Positions 15,138 to 23,294 are shown, counted from the stretch's first letter. The stretch: DNA of 33,434 bases from DASXSB01 sp036506275 (GCA_036506275.1 DASXSB010000057.1:1-33434), one strand, 5' to 3'. Numbers and translations are program-made. The notes: generated by a model from the sequence alone, not told the origin.

Positions 15138-17615
15138 ATGACGCCGTATCTCTCGCTTGGTACGTCCGTGACGTTGCTGGTCCTGACGGTTCTCGCCGTT
15201 CCCGTGCTGTACGTCTGGCGGCGGGCCAAGCTCTTCGATGGTCTCGGCGTCGCCGACACCCGCCTCTACCTCGACATGCTCCTCGAGCGCGGCTACGACG
15301 GCGCGTATCTTTTCGTCTGGCACGCCCCCTCGCGCGAGAACGTGCAGTTCCGGAAGTACATCCTGAGCCCGACCGACGTCGGCCTCGAGCTTCTGGTGCC
15401 GCGGGCGACGTCGGCGGACGGCACGCGCTTCCAGGCCGTGCAGGCGTTCCTCGCCCGTCACGAGCTGCACGCGAGCGTGGAGCCCCGCGTGACGCCGGGG
15501 GTGGCGGAGTATCTTGCCGTCGATCTGCGCGCGAACACGGACCTCGGCCTCGTGCTGATGGATGCGATCTTCCACGAGATCATGGAGCTCCCACGCGCGC
15601 GGCAATTTCGCGTGCGTAGCGCCGGGCTGCGGCAGAAGGACGAGCGTATCGCCGACGCCGCTGCCCGTCCGGCCTATGCGCCGCCGTCGACGCTGCCGCA
15701 GTTCGAAGGTCTCGTGCGACGTCTCACCGCGGAGGCACGCCGCCATCCACGGCGCTATCGCGTTCGGGTGGCGTCGCTCGCCATCGCCGGCTACGTCTAC
15801 GTCGCCGGCGTGCTCTGCGTTCTCGCGGCGTCTCTCACCGCCGTCGCCGCGCGCGTGGGCGCCTTCGCAGGCGCGACCACCACCGCCGCCCTCGCCGGCG
15901 TCGCCGTCGTCATCGGCGCCATGATCGTGCGGGCGCTCTGGATACGCCTGCCGCCGCCGCCCGGTGTGCCCCTGCGCCGGGGCGACGCCCCCGCGCTGTT
16001 CGCGATGGTGGACGAGGTGGCGGCGGCGCTGCCGGCGCCGGCGCCGCGACACATCCTCTTGAGCGACGAGTTCGGCGCCGCCGTCACGCGCGTCCTCCCG
16101 CGTCTGGGTATCCTCGGGCGACACCAGCGGACGCTCGTCGTCGGTCTGCCTCTCCTCGCCGCCCTGAGGCCCGAGGACTTTCGGGCCGTGCTCGCTCACG
16201 AGCTCGGACACTTCGCGCGCCGTCACGACCGTCTGGGGCCGTGGGTGTACGCGATGCGAGAACAGTGGTGCTGGACGCTCGCGCTGTTCCGCTCGAACCG
16301 CGGATGGGCGACGCTGCCGTTCAGCCTCTTCTTCGCGTGGTACGCGCCGTTCTTCGCCGCCTATTCCTTCGTCCTCGCGCGAATGCGCGAGCTGGAGGCG
16401 GACGCGCTCGCGGCGCGTCTCGTGGGCAGCGCACGCCTGGCGTGCGCGCTCGTCGCCGTGGAGGCGAAGCGGCGCTATGCCGGCGAGGAGTTCCCGGCCA
16501 CGTTGTGGGCGCGGGTGGCGAACCACGCGGCGCCCCCCGTCGCCACGTGCACCGAGCTCGTCGCGGCGTTGCGCGATCAGCCCACCCCCGAACGCTTCCG
16601 GCACTGGATCACGGCCGCCATCGGCATCCCCACCGACGTCGCCGACACCCACCCGAGTCTCGGTGATCGCCTGTCCGCCCTCGGCGTCGCGCCGGCGACG
16701 GCGCCCGAACTGAGGCCGCCCGCGCTCGCGAATGGCGACAGCGCGGCGGATCGTCTCCTCGGTCCGCTCGCCGCCGCCAAGGCGCGTGAATGGGATCAGG
16801 CGTGGCGGGACGCCGCCGCCGAGGAATGGGGAAGCCGCCACCGCGCCCTCCTCGCCGCGGAAACGGAGCTGGCCGCGCTCGAAGAGACCGCGGCCACGCG
16901 GGCCCTCACCGTCGACGAGGCCTGGCAGCAGGCTTCGCTCGTGCTGGAGCTGCGCGACGGCGACGCTGCGCTGCCGCTGCTGGAAGCGCTCGTGCGGGAG
17001 GACGGCCGCCACGCCCAGGCGCGCTACGCCCTCGGCACGCGGCTGCTCGACCGGGACCGCGAGGCCGGCGTGGCGCACCTCGAGGCCGCGATCGTCGCCG
17101 ACGCCGACTTCTTGCTCCCCGCCTGCGCCGCCATCGGCGAGTTCCTCACGCGGCACGGGCGTCACGCGGAAGCGGCCGGCTATCGCGAGCGCGCCAAGGG
17201 TCACAACCCGCGCGTCCAAGCCGCGCGCTTCCACGCCGATACCGTGACCGACCGCCAGGTCTTCGGACGACACGATCTCGATGCGCCCGCGCTGCTGCGC
17301 GTGCGGGCCGCGCTGGGGCGGCAATCGCGCGTGCGGACCGCCTATCTCACGCGCAAGGTGGGGGCGGCGCCGCTCTACGTGCTGTGGGTGGTGACCGACC
17401 GCCGGTGGTTCGAGGTCGGGAGCGAGGGAAAAGACGCCCGCCTCGCCGACGCCCTGCGCGCAGAGCTCAGGCTACCAGGCGACGTGTCGGTGCTCGTCTT
17501 CGACGGCAGGGTGCGCCGCTGCGACGAGCGCACGCTCGCCGCGGCGGGACCGCCCGTTTTCGACCGCGCCCCCGCCCCGCGCGTTCAGCCGCTGCCCGCC
17601 TCAGCGACCGCCTGA
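15138..17615 (+). CDS. M48 family membrane metallopeptidase with long TPR-like C-terminal region
   Basis: This 825-residue protein has an N-terminal membrane helix (residues 8-28) and an uncharacterised domain of about 190 residues. Two more helices lie near 215-270. The M48 catalytic part then carries HELGHFARRH (zinc motif near 354) and a downstream Glu ligand in MRELEADALAARL. After the peptidase part, residues about 540-700 are helical, repeat-like and TPR-like (ALPLLEALVREDGRHAQARY, GVAHLEAAIVADADFLLPA). M48 enzymes cleave membrane or envelope proteins. The combination with a long C-terminal helper region suggests substrate or partner binding. The ATG is not preceded by a clear ribosome binding site. 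It converges on the UGSC gene with a 15-base overlap. Confidence 0.88.
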   Translation: MTPYLSLGTSVTLLVLTVLAVPVLYVWRRAKLFDGLGVADTRLYLDMLLERGYDGAYLFVWHAPSRENVQFRKYILSPTDVGLELLVPRATSADGTRFQAVQAFLARHELHASVEPRVTPGVAEYLAVDLRANTDLGLVLMDAIFHEIMELPRARQFRVRSAGLRQKDERIADAAARPAYAPPSTLPQFEGLVRRLTAEARRHPRRYRVRVASLAIAGYVYVAGVLCVLAASLTAVAARVGAFAGATTTAALAGVAVVIGAMIVRALWIRLPPPPGVPLRRGDAPALFAMVDEVAAALPAPAPRHILLSDEFGAAVTRVLPRLGILGRHQRTLVVGLPLLAALRPEDFRAVLAHELGHFARRHDRLGPWVYAMREQWCWTLALFRSNRGWATLPFSLFFAWYAPFFAAYSFVLARMRELEADALAARLVGSARLACALVAVEAKRRYAGEEFPATLWARVANHAAPPVATCTELVAALRDQPTPERFRHWITAAIGIPTDVADTHPSLGDRLSALGVAPATAPELRPPALANGDSAADRLLGPLAAAKAREWDQAWRDAAAEEWGSRHRALLAAETELAALEETAATRALTVDEAWQQASLVLELRDGDAALPLLEALVREDGRHAQARYALGTRLLDRDREAGVAHLEAAIVADADFLLPACAAIGEFLTRHGRHAEAAGYRERAKGHNPRVQAARFHADTVTDRQVFGRHDLDAPALLRVRAALGRQSRVRTAYLTRKVGAAPLYVLWVVTDRRWFEVGSEGKDARLADALRAELRLPGDVSVLVFDGRVRRCDERTLAAAGPPVFDRAPAPRVQPLPASATA

Positions 17616-18131
17616 CGATATCCGCTGCACGATCTCGTCGAACGCCTTGTCGGCGAGCGCGCGTACTTCGTCACGCGTGAGCGGCTGAATGGGGTGCGGC
17701 ACCAGCACCGTCCGATAGTCCTTCGCGCCCAGCGCCTCGGCCTGGGCGCGGGCGGCGCGCGCGAACTCGGACGAGATCACCGTCGCCGTGGGAATGCCGT
17801 TGTCTTCCAGGAACACGCCGTCGTGCACACTGCACGTGGTGCACGACCCTCAATCCGCGAGCGCTTCGATGAGCACCTCCGTACCGTCGAGGATCTCGCG
17901 GCGCAGGGGATCGGGGGCCGGGCGCGCGAACGTCGGCTTCTTCTTGCGGAGGATCGTCCGCGGTCGCGCCCGCTCGTTGAGCAGCTCCTCGATGCGATCG
18001 AGGAAGTGATTGCCCTTTGCCTTCGAGATGTCGAGCAGGGTGACGACCTTGCCCTCCAGGGAGGCGGGGCGCGGCGCGGTCCGCCGCGGCACGGCGACGG
18101 AATCGGTCGGGTCCAGATATTCCTCGGACAC
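17601..18131 (-). CDS. UGSC family selenoprotein (in-frame UGA = selenocysteine 94)
   Basis: Read continuously through an in-frame TGA (17850-17852), the gene encodes 176 residues. It starts at a GTG (18131) with an excellent AAGGAGGT site. The first 93 residues (LDPTDSVAVPRR, APRPASLEGKVVTLLDISK) match the UGSC family N-terminus. The TGA falls exactly at the U of the motif, giving U94-G-S-C97-T-T-C100 followed by SVHDGVFLEDNGIPT. UGSC-family proteins carry Sec, Cys or Thr at this position, and the conserved sequence resumes in the same frame immediately afterwards, so this is not an ordinary stop or frameshift. The UxxCxxC arrangement suggests a redox or metal-binding centre; the reaction is unknown. 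It lies 26 bases downstream of the 354-residue partner gene. Sec biosynthesis genes are not in the window. Confidence 0.9.
17820..17847 (-). promoter_or_regulatory. SECIS-like stem-loop directly after the Sec UGA
   Basis: On the minus-strand mRNA the two bases after UGA are followed by GTCGTGCAC (17847-17839), a 10-base loop CACGTGCAGT (17838-17829) and GTGCACGAC (17828-17820). This is a perfect 9-bp stem. Bacterial SECIS elements are stem-loops within the coding region just downstream of UGA with an apical loop G contacted by SelB. Loop Gs occur 15, 17 and 20 bases after UGA, close to the usual distance. The stem also encodes the conserved SCTTCSVHD residues, so part of the pairing may be constrained by protein sequence. 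Confidence 0.75.
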
Positions 18132-18146
18132 GGTGCACCTCCTTCG

Positions 18147-18190
18147 GGATCGGCGATTCAAGGATCGGCGATTCCGCGACCGGCGATGCG
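18147..18190. repeat. Three-copy 15-base tandem repeat at the end of the UGSC partner gene
   Basis: GGATCGGCGATTCAA (18147-18161) is followed by GGATCGGCGATTCCG (18162-18176) and a decayed copy CGACCGGCGATGCG. The array covers the last codons and stop of the partner gene and ends just before the ribosome binding site of the selenoprotein gene. It encodes the tail GRGIADP of the partner. Copy number could vary among strains and change the spacing between the two genes. Confidence 0.8.
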
Positions 18191-19222
18191 CTTGATGACC
18201 AGCCGCGAGCTCTTCGCGAATGTCCAGCCGGGCACGACGGCGGAGAAGCGGCCGGCGGTGCCACCTGCCACCAGCACCTTGATGTTTTCGGGCGCGCGAA
18301 ATTTCGGGATGAGCGTGGTCACGGTCTCCGGCCGATCGAATTTCCGGAGGACGTGCTCGGGCAGCCCCTCGCCACCGTCCTTGCCGGGGATCAGCTCGCA
18401 CACAGGGCGCTGGAGACGCTCGAAGAGAAACCGCCGCACCTCCGCCTTCGTCCACCCGTCGCCACCGACCATGCGCGCGTGCTCCGGGGAGAACACGAGC
18501 AGCGTGTCTCCCCAGTGCGTCATCTTCGCGTTCATGACGACGGCCATGCTGGCCGCGATCGTCTGCAAGAGATCGGGAGCGCTCCGGCTCTGGTGATCGT
18601 AGACGCCGAGGGGGGCGTCGGCAGCGAGCACGGCCACCGTGCTCTCGTCCGGGGCGAATCCATGCTCGACGGCGAGCGATTCCCACGGGCTCTCCTCTTC
18701 GTGCTCGCCGATGCAGTACGTGTAACGGCCGGGATGAGCGAGCGTGGACATGCTCACGACTCCCGGCCGTGCGCCGCCGACGTTGACGCAGACGAGGCGC
18801 ACGGCGCGGCCGATGGTGGCGTTGGCGCGCCAGCCGGGGCCGAAGACACCGGCGCCGCTATTGATGCCGAGGCGCGCGCGGACGGGGCCGTTCACGATCA
18901 AGAGCGGCGCCGGCGCGTTGGTGGTGGCGGAGACGCCGTGGAGATCGAACGCCTCGTCGCAGATCGCTTCCACCGCCGTGAGCACGACGGGCAGGTAGTC
19001 GGGCCGGCACCCCGCCATCACGGCGTTCACGGCGATCTTCTCGACCGTCGCCCGCCCATAGTTCGGCGGCACGAGGGCGACCAGCTCGCCGCCGTCGCGC
19101 CCGCTCGCCTCCACCGCCTTCTGCACGCGCGCCCGCGTGGGCGGCACCACGGGCAGGCCGTCGGTGACCCCGCGCGCGTACAGGTCTTCGATGGCGTCGG
19201 CGTCGAGATCGGCGGAGCGCAT
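18158..19222 (-). CDS. UGSC-associated protein of unknown function (DGLPVVPPT motif)
   Basis: The 354-residue soluble protein begins with AIEDLYARGVTDGLPVVPPT. Conserved-looking blocks follow: VEKIAVNAVMAGCRPDYLPV, LHGVSATTNAPAPLLIVNGP, GINSGAGVFGPGWRANATIG and CIGEHEEESPW. Proteins of this type occur beside or with UGSC-family proteins in many high-GC bacteria, but no enzymatic function is established. There is no signal peptide. Candidate functional residues are the Cys in AGCRP and the His/Glu cluster in CIGEHEEES. It is upstream of the selenoprotein gene on the same strand with a 26-base gap, so the pair is probably one unit. No ribosome binding site precedes the ATG; a -10-like TATGTT 12 bases upstream suggests a very short leader. 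Confidence 0.8.
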   Translation of the reverse strand: MRSADLDADAIEDLYARGVTDGLPVVPPTRARVQKAVEASGRDGGELVALVPPNYGRATVEKIAVNAVMAGCRPDYLPVVLTAVEAICDEAFDLHGVSATTNAPAPLLIVNGPVRARLGINSGAGVFGPGWRANATIGRAVRLVCVNVGGARPGVVSMSTLAHPGRYTYCIGEHEEESPWESLAVEHGFAPDESTVAVLAADAPLGVYDHQSRSAPDLLQTIAASMAVVMNAKMTHWGDTLLVFSPEHARMVGGDGWTKAEVRRFLFERLQRPVCELIPGKDGGEGLPEHVLRKFDRPETVTTLIPKFRAPENIKVLVAGGTAGRFSAVVPGWTFAKSSRLVIKRIAGRGIADP

Positions 19223-19233
19223 CGAAGGGAGGC

Positions 19234-19240
19234 TAACATA
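19234..19240. promoter_or_regulatory. Overlapping divergent -10-like elements
   Basis: Only 26 bases separate the start codons of the minus-strand partner gene (19222) and the plus-strand ChaN gene (19249). TAACAT (19234-19239) reads towards ChaN and its near-palindromic complement TATGTT (19240 to 19235) reads towards the other gene. Either would place transcription at or within a few bases of the start codon. This is inferred from position; no -35 was matched. Confidence 0.35.
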
Positions 19241-19248
19241 GAGCCACG

Positions 19249-20202
19249 ATGCTCGGGCGGCGCCGGCTCCTGGTGCTCACCGCGGGCGCGCTCGTCGCCG
19301 GCGCGTGCGCGTCGCGCTCCGGCCCGCCCTGGGAGACGACGCGCGGAGAGTCACACCGGCTCACGGGCCGGATCTGGGACGTCGGCGCGGAACGATTCGT
19401 CGGCGAACGCGCCCTCGTCGAGAGGCTCGTCGCCGCCGATTTCGTGCTCCTCGGCGAGAAGCACGACAATCCCGACCATCACCGCCTCCAGGCGCGCCTG
19501 GTGAACGCGCTCATCGACGCCGGGCGGCGGCCCGCCGTCGCGTTCGAGATGTTGCGCGCGGACGACGAGCCCGCCATCACGCGGTATCTCGCCTCCGCGC
19601 CCGCGGACGCGGCCGGCCTCGGCGCCGCCGTGCACTGGGACCGGTCGGGATGGCCGGCCTTCGAGCTCTACCAGCCGATCGCCGACGCCGCCGTACGCGC
19701 CCACGTCCCCGTGGTGGCGGCGGATCTCTCGGGCGCGATGCTCGCCGGCCTTCGCCGCCAGGGCGCCTCCACGCTCGACCGCGCGTTCGCCGTACGTCAC
19801 GCCCTCGATCGACCGGCGCCGCCGGACGTGCAGGCGGCGATGGCGGCCGAGCTCGACGCCGCGCACTGCGGGCAGACGTCGAAGGCCGTGCTCGATCGCA
19901 TGATCCTGATCCAGCGCGCGCGCGACGCGTGGATGGCGGATCGCCTCGCCGATCAGGGGCAGGCGGTGCTCATCGCGGGCAGCGGCCACGTACGCCAGGA
20001 TCGCGGGGTGCCGACGTACCTGGCGCGGCGGGCGCCCGCGGCGCGGGTGGCGAGCGTCGCGTTCGTGGAGGTGGTGGAGGGCGTGACGACACCGGCGCCC
20101 TATGGCGAGCGCTTCGGCGCCGCCCGACCGCCGTTCGACTACGTGTGGTTCACGCCGCGCGTCGACGACGAGGACGCGTGTGCGCGCGCGCGGACGCGCT
20201 GA
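19249..20202 (+). CDS. ChaN-family lipoprotein
   Basis: The 317-residue protein has a lipoprotein signal with twin arginines (LGRRRLLVLTAGALVAGAC; lipobox VAGAC, Cys20). A ChaN-like domain follows with the heme/iron-site motif LLGEKHDNPDHHRLQ, then VAFEMLRADDE, HWDRSGWPAFELYQPI and the closing LIAGSGHVRQDRGVP. ChaN of Campylobacter is an outer-membrane lipoprotein that binds two hemes between subunits; family members are thought to take part in iron or heme uptake. No TonB receptor or heme transporter adjoins it. The gene is divergent from the UGSC pair and converges on the DUF3047 gene 10 bases away. Confidence 0.88.
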   Translation: MLGRRRLLVLTAGALVAGACASRSGPPWETTRGESHRLTGRIWDVGAERFVGERALVERLVAADFVLLGEKHDNPDHHRLQARLVNALIDAGRRPAVAFEMLRADDEPAITRYLASAPADAAGLGAAVHWDRSGWPAFELYQPIADAAVRAHVPVVAADLSGAMLAGLRRQGASTLDRAFAVRHALDRPAPPDVQAAMAAELDAAHCGQTSKAVLDRMILIQRARDAWMADRLADQGQAVLIAGSGHVRQDRGVPTYLARRAPAARVASVAFVEVVEGVTTPAPYGERFGAARPPFDYVWFTPRVDDEDACARARTR

Positions 20203-20212
20203 GCCGCCGCCG

Positions 20213-20890
20213 CTACCGACACACGCGGAAGTTCGCGTAGTCCCCCTGCGCGCTGCTGCGGGTGTCGTCGGAGTCCGTGAGCACGCCGATGCCGGCCGGC
20301 TGCGCATCGCCGTCGCCGAAGTATTTGCGATAGTCCTCGAGGACGTTCACGCGCTCGTCCACCCATTGCTTGCCGTGCGCGGCGCCCGCGCGGAGCACGA
20401 TCACCTGCGTGAGTCCGCGATTCGACTCGAGGTGGGTTCCCGGCGGCACGTGCTCGCTCCAGATGTACTTGAGGGCCTTCCCCGCGATCGGCGAGTACGG
20501 AAAGACCGCGTAGACCGCGAGGGCGCTGTCATTGCGGCGCGATTGACGCTCGTCGGCGCCCCGCGGAAACTCGACCGGGCGCCACGACCACGCCAGCATC
20601 GGATACTCCTTGAGATTCCACTTGTATTCTTTTCCGGCCTGGATGCCCATTCGCCGCGATGCCGCATGGAGGAACCGACGCCCGTCCTCCTCGGTGACGC
20701 GGTAGACGCCCTTCGCGGAATCCTTCCGCACCCGCCATCCCGACGGCAAGGCGCCTATCGGACCCGCGGAGAAATCGTCGATGACCCGGCATTCACCTTC
20801 GGCGGCGCGGGGCACCGGCAGCGGCGGCGCCAGCAAGGACGCGCAGGCCACCAACACGGCGACGATCCGGGTCGGAACGGACAGCGTCAT
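20213..20890 (-). CDS. DUF3047 domain secreted protein
   Basis: The 225-residue product has a signal peptide (positively charged start, hydrophobic 8-24, probable cleavage around residue 30). A DUF3047-type domain follows: VIDDFSAGPIGALPSGWRVR, RFLHAASRRMGIQAGKEYKW, YPMLAWSWRPVEFPRGADER and the C-terminal DSDDTRSSAQGDYANFRV. The fold is predicted to be a jelly-roll-like beta sandwich exported to the periplasm; function is unknown. It stands alone, with the VWA/MoxR genes 86 bases upstream on the same strand. Confidence 0.88.
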   Translation of the reverse strand: MTLSVPTRIVAVLVACASLLAPPLPVPRAAEGECRVIDDFSAGPIGALPSGWRVRKDSAKGVYRVTEEDGRRFLHAASRRMGIQAGKEYKWNLKEYPMLAWSWRPVEFPRGADERQSRRNDSALAVYAVFPYSPIAGKALKYIWSEHVPPGTHLESNRGLTQVIVLRAGAAHGKQWVDERVNVLEDYRKYFGDGDAQPAGIGVLTDSDDTRSSAQGDYANFRVCR

Positions 20891-20976
20891 GACGAGGGCG
20901 AGTGCAAGCCGTGAGCCACCGCCGTCGCGCGGGACGCGCGACGGCGGCGGCGACCGGCGCCCGGAGCCGCGGCCGG

Positions 20977-22386
20977 CTACCGGCCGCGCCGCCACCAGTG
21001 GTGAACGAGGTTGTCGACGACCTCGCCGAGCTGGCCGATGGTGCGGCATTCGCGGACGATGTCGCACGACGGCGCGTAGAGCGGCATCACGCTGTCGCCG
21101 ATGCCCCAGCCCCACTGGCCCTCGGGATTGAGCCAGATGATGCCCTTCACGCGCTCGCGCAGGAGCCGCAGCGTCCACGCCTGGGGATCGTTGTAGTTGT
21201 TCCGCGCGTCGCCGAGGACGAGGATCGTCGTCTTGCGATCGAGCGAGTCGAGCTCCGTCCGCACGAAGCGGGAGAAGGCGTAGCCGAAGTCCGAGCGGCA
21301 GTGATAGTCGATGGGGGCCGCCTTCAGGGCCCACTCGATGGCGCGCTCCACCGGATACGTGTTGAAGGCTTGCGTCACCTCCGCGATCTCGGACACGAAC
21401 GCGTACGAGCGCACGCGGCTGAAGCACTCCTGGAGGCTCCACACGAGCTGGAGCATGAAGCGGGAGGCGTTGCGCACGGAGTCCGACACGTCGCAGATCG
21501 TGACCAGCTTCGGCTTCTCGCGGTGGCGGCGCCGGAGCATCACCTCCATGGGGATGCCTCCGTACTGGAGGGACTTCCGGATCGTACGACGCGAATCGAT
21601 GCGGCCCTTCTGCTCCTGCCGCTGTCTGAGGGCGAGCGCGTCCTTGATCTTCCGCGCCAGCCGCGCCACCACCGTCCGCATCTGGGCCACCTCGTCGGCG
21701 GTGAGCGCGAAGAGCGGCTTGTCGGCGAGCACCTCGCGCGTGAGCTTCTCCCCTTCCCGATAGGCGCGGCGCTCCAGCTCGCGCTCCACGTGCTGCCGGA
21801 TCATGCGCCGGAAGGCCTCCAGCCGCAGCTCGAGGTAGTTGCGGAGGCGGGCGAGGGCGCCGGGGTCGAGGCCTTGCGCCTCCAGCAGGCGCAGGATCTT
21901 CTCGAGATCGCGCTCCACCGCCGACCAGTCGAAGCGGTCCGAGATGCGTCGCGAGAAGTACCCGACCTGGAGGAAGTACATGAGGCGCTCGAGACCGGCG
22001 TTCTCACCGCCGGAGCGGATGGCCATCTCCATCTCGCTCCCCTCCCCGCGCAGCATGAGCTCCGTGAGCGCGTCCAGCTCGAGGTCCTCGTCGGCGACGA
22101 GACGGTCGAGCAGCTCGCGGACGCGTGGATCTTCGGGACCGAGCGCCTTCTTCAGGCCTTCCCCCAGGGCCTGGAGGTCGAGGAAGTAGAGGTCGAAGAG
22201 GCGTTCGAAGGTGGCGATGTCGCGCGCCTCCTTCACGAGCGTGGCCGCCAGCGTGGCCTTGAAGGTCTCGCGATCGCGGAGCCCGACCTCGGCGCTGGCG
22301 GCGAGCGCATCGACCGCCTCCGAGGGCGAGATGCGCATCTCCGCGCGCCGGAGGTCCCCGATGAAATCGAGGATGCGCTGGTCCAC
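20977..22386 (-). CDS. CoxE-like von Willebrand factor A domain protein
   Basis: The 469-residue protein has a long charged helical N-terminal half. A C-terminal VWA domain follows with a MIDAS motif DVSDS (in KLVTICDVSDSVRNAS) and a later LGDARNNYNDP. The shape is that of CoxE/YehP-type VWA proteins that work with a MoxR AAA+ ATPase as a chaperone for metal-cofactor insertion or complex maturation. Its GTG start shares one base with the stop of the MoxR gene (TAGTG), so translation is coupled. There is no signal peptide, consistent with a cytoplasmic protein. The client complex is not encoded nearby. Confidence 0.92.
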   Translation of the reverse strand: MDQRILDFIGDLRRAEMRISPSEAVDALAASAEVGLRDRETFKATLAATLVKEARDIATFERLFDLYFLDLQALGEGLKKALGPEDPRVRELLDRLVADEDLELDALTELMLRGEGSEMEMAIRSGGENAGLERLMYFLQVGYFSRRISDRFDWSAVERDLEKILRLLEAQGLDPGALARLRNYLELRLEAFRRMIRQHVERELERRAYREGEKLTREVLADKPLFALTADEVAQMRTVVARLARKIKDALALRQRQEQKGRIDSRRTIRKSLQYGGIPMEVMLRRRHREKPKLVTICDVSDSVRNASRFMLQLVWSLQECFSRVRSYAFVSEIAEVTQAFNTYPVERAIEWALKAAPIDYHCRSDFGYAFSRFVRTELDSLDRKTTILVLGDARNNYNDPQAWTLRLLRERVKGIIWLNPEGQWGWGIGDSVMPLYAPSCDIVRECRTIGQLGEVVDNLVHHWWRRGR

Positions 22387-23294
22387 TACGGGGCCAGCAC
22401 CTTGTCGAGGGCGCCCTTCACCCGCTCGATGTCCTTCTCGTGCTTGACGAGGAGCGTGAGCGTGGACTCGACGAGGCCGGGGTCGAGGTCCTTGGCGTTG
22501 AGGATCACGAGCGAGCGCGCCCAGTCGAGGGACTCCGAGACGGAGGGCGCCTTGCGCAGGTCGAGCGCCCGGATCTTCTGCACCGCGCTCACCACCGCCT
22601 CCGCCAGGCGCGACGGGATCTCGGGCACCTTGAGCCGGATGATCTCGAGCTCGTCCGCGGGCGCGGGGAAATCGATGAACAGGTGGAGGCACCGGCGCTT
22701 GAGGCCGTCCGACAGCTCGCGGGCATTGTTGGACGTGAGCACCACGAGGGGCACGTGACGCGCCTTCAGCGTTCCGAGCTCGGGCACCGACACCTGGAAG
22801 TCGGAGAGGACCTCGAGCAGGAACGCCTCGAACTCCGGCTCGGCCTTGTCGATCTCGTCGACGAGCAGCACCACCGGCTGCTCGGCGAGGATGGCGGAGA
22901 GCAGCGGCCGCGGGGAGAGGAAGCGAAAGGAGAAGAACGCGTCCTCCTGGCCCGCGATCTTGGCGACGGCGTCGGGCAGCGAGGGCGCGTCGGCGATGAG
23001 CTCGCCGATGCGGTCGCGCAGGAGCTGCGTGTAGAGGAGCTGCTTGGCGTACTTCCACTCGTAGAGCGCCTTGCCCTCGTCGAGCCCCTCGTAGCACTGC
23101 AGCCGGATCAAAGGACGGTCCGCCATCTCCGCCAGCGTCTTGGCGAGCTCCGTCTTGCCCACACCCGCCGGCCCCTCGATGAGGACGGGGCGGCCCATGC
23201 GGGCAGCGAGGAACACGACGGTGGAGATGCGACGGGTCGCGATGTACCGGGCGTCCCGGAACCGGTGCTGGACCTCCTCGACGGACTCGAACAT
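22386..23294 (-). CDS. MoxR-family AAA+ ATPase (CoxD-like)
   Basis: The 302-residue protein has Walker A GPAGVGKTEL (near residue 43), Walker B VVLLVDEIDKAEPEFEAFLL, sensor 1 LTSNNARELSDGLKRRC and a C-terminal lid. MoxR ATPases remodel target complexes together with a VWA partner, which is the next gene. The ATG at 23294 has an AGAGGAG site five bases upstream. A -10-like TACAAT lies at 23346-23351 on this strand. The gene is divergent from the Ste24-type protease. Confidence 0.95.
   Translation of the reverse strand: MFESVEEVQHRFRDARYIATRRISTVVFLAARMGRPVLIEGPAGVGKTELAKTLAEMADRPLIRLQCYEGLDEGKALYEWKYAKQLLYTQLLRDRIGELIADAPSLPDAVAKIAGQEDAFFSFRFLSPRPLLSAILAEQPVVLLVDEIDKAEPEFEAFLLEVLSDFQVSVPELGTLKARHVPLVVLTSNNARELSDGLKRRCLHLFIDFPAPADELEIIRLKVPEIPSRLAEAVVSAVQKIRALDLRKAPSVSESLDWARSLVILNAKDLDPGLVESTLTLLVKHEKDIERVKGALDKVLAP

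Noticed and set aside
17601..18133. Reading the UGSC locus as two separate small genes or as a frameshifted pseudogene
   Set aside because: Both parts are in the same frame, the break is a single TGA at the family's Sec position, the downstream part has no ribosome binding site of its own, and a SECIS-like hairpin follows.
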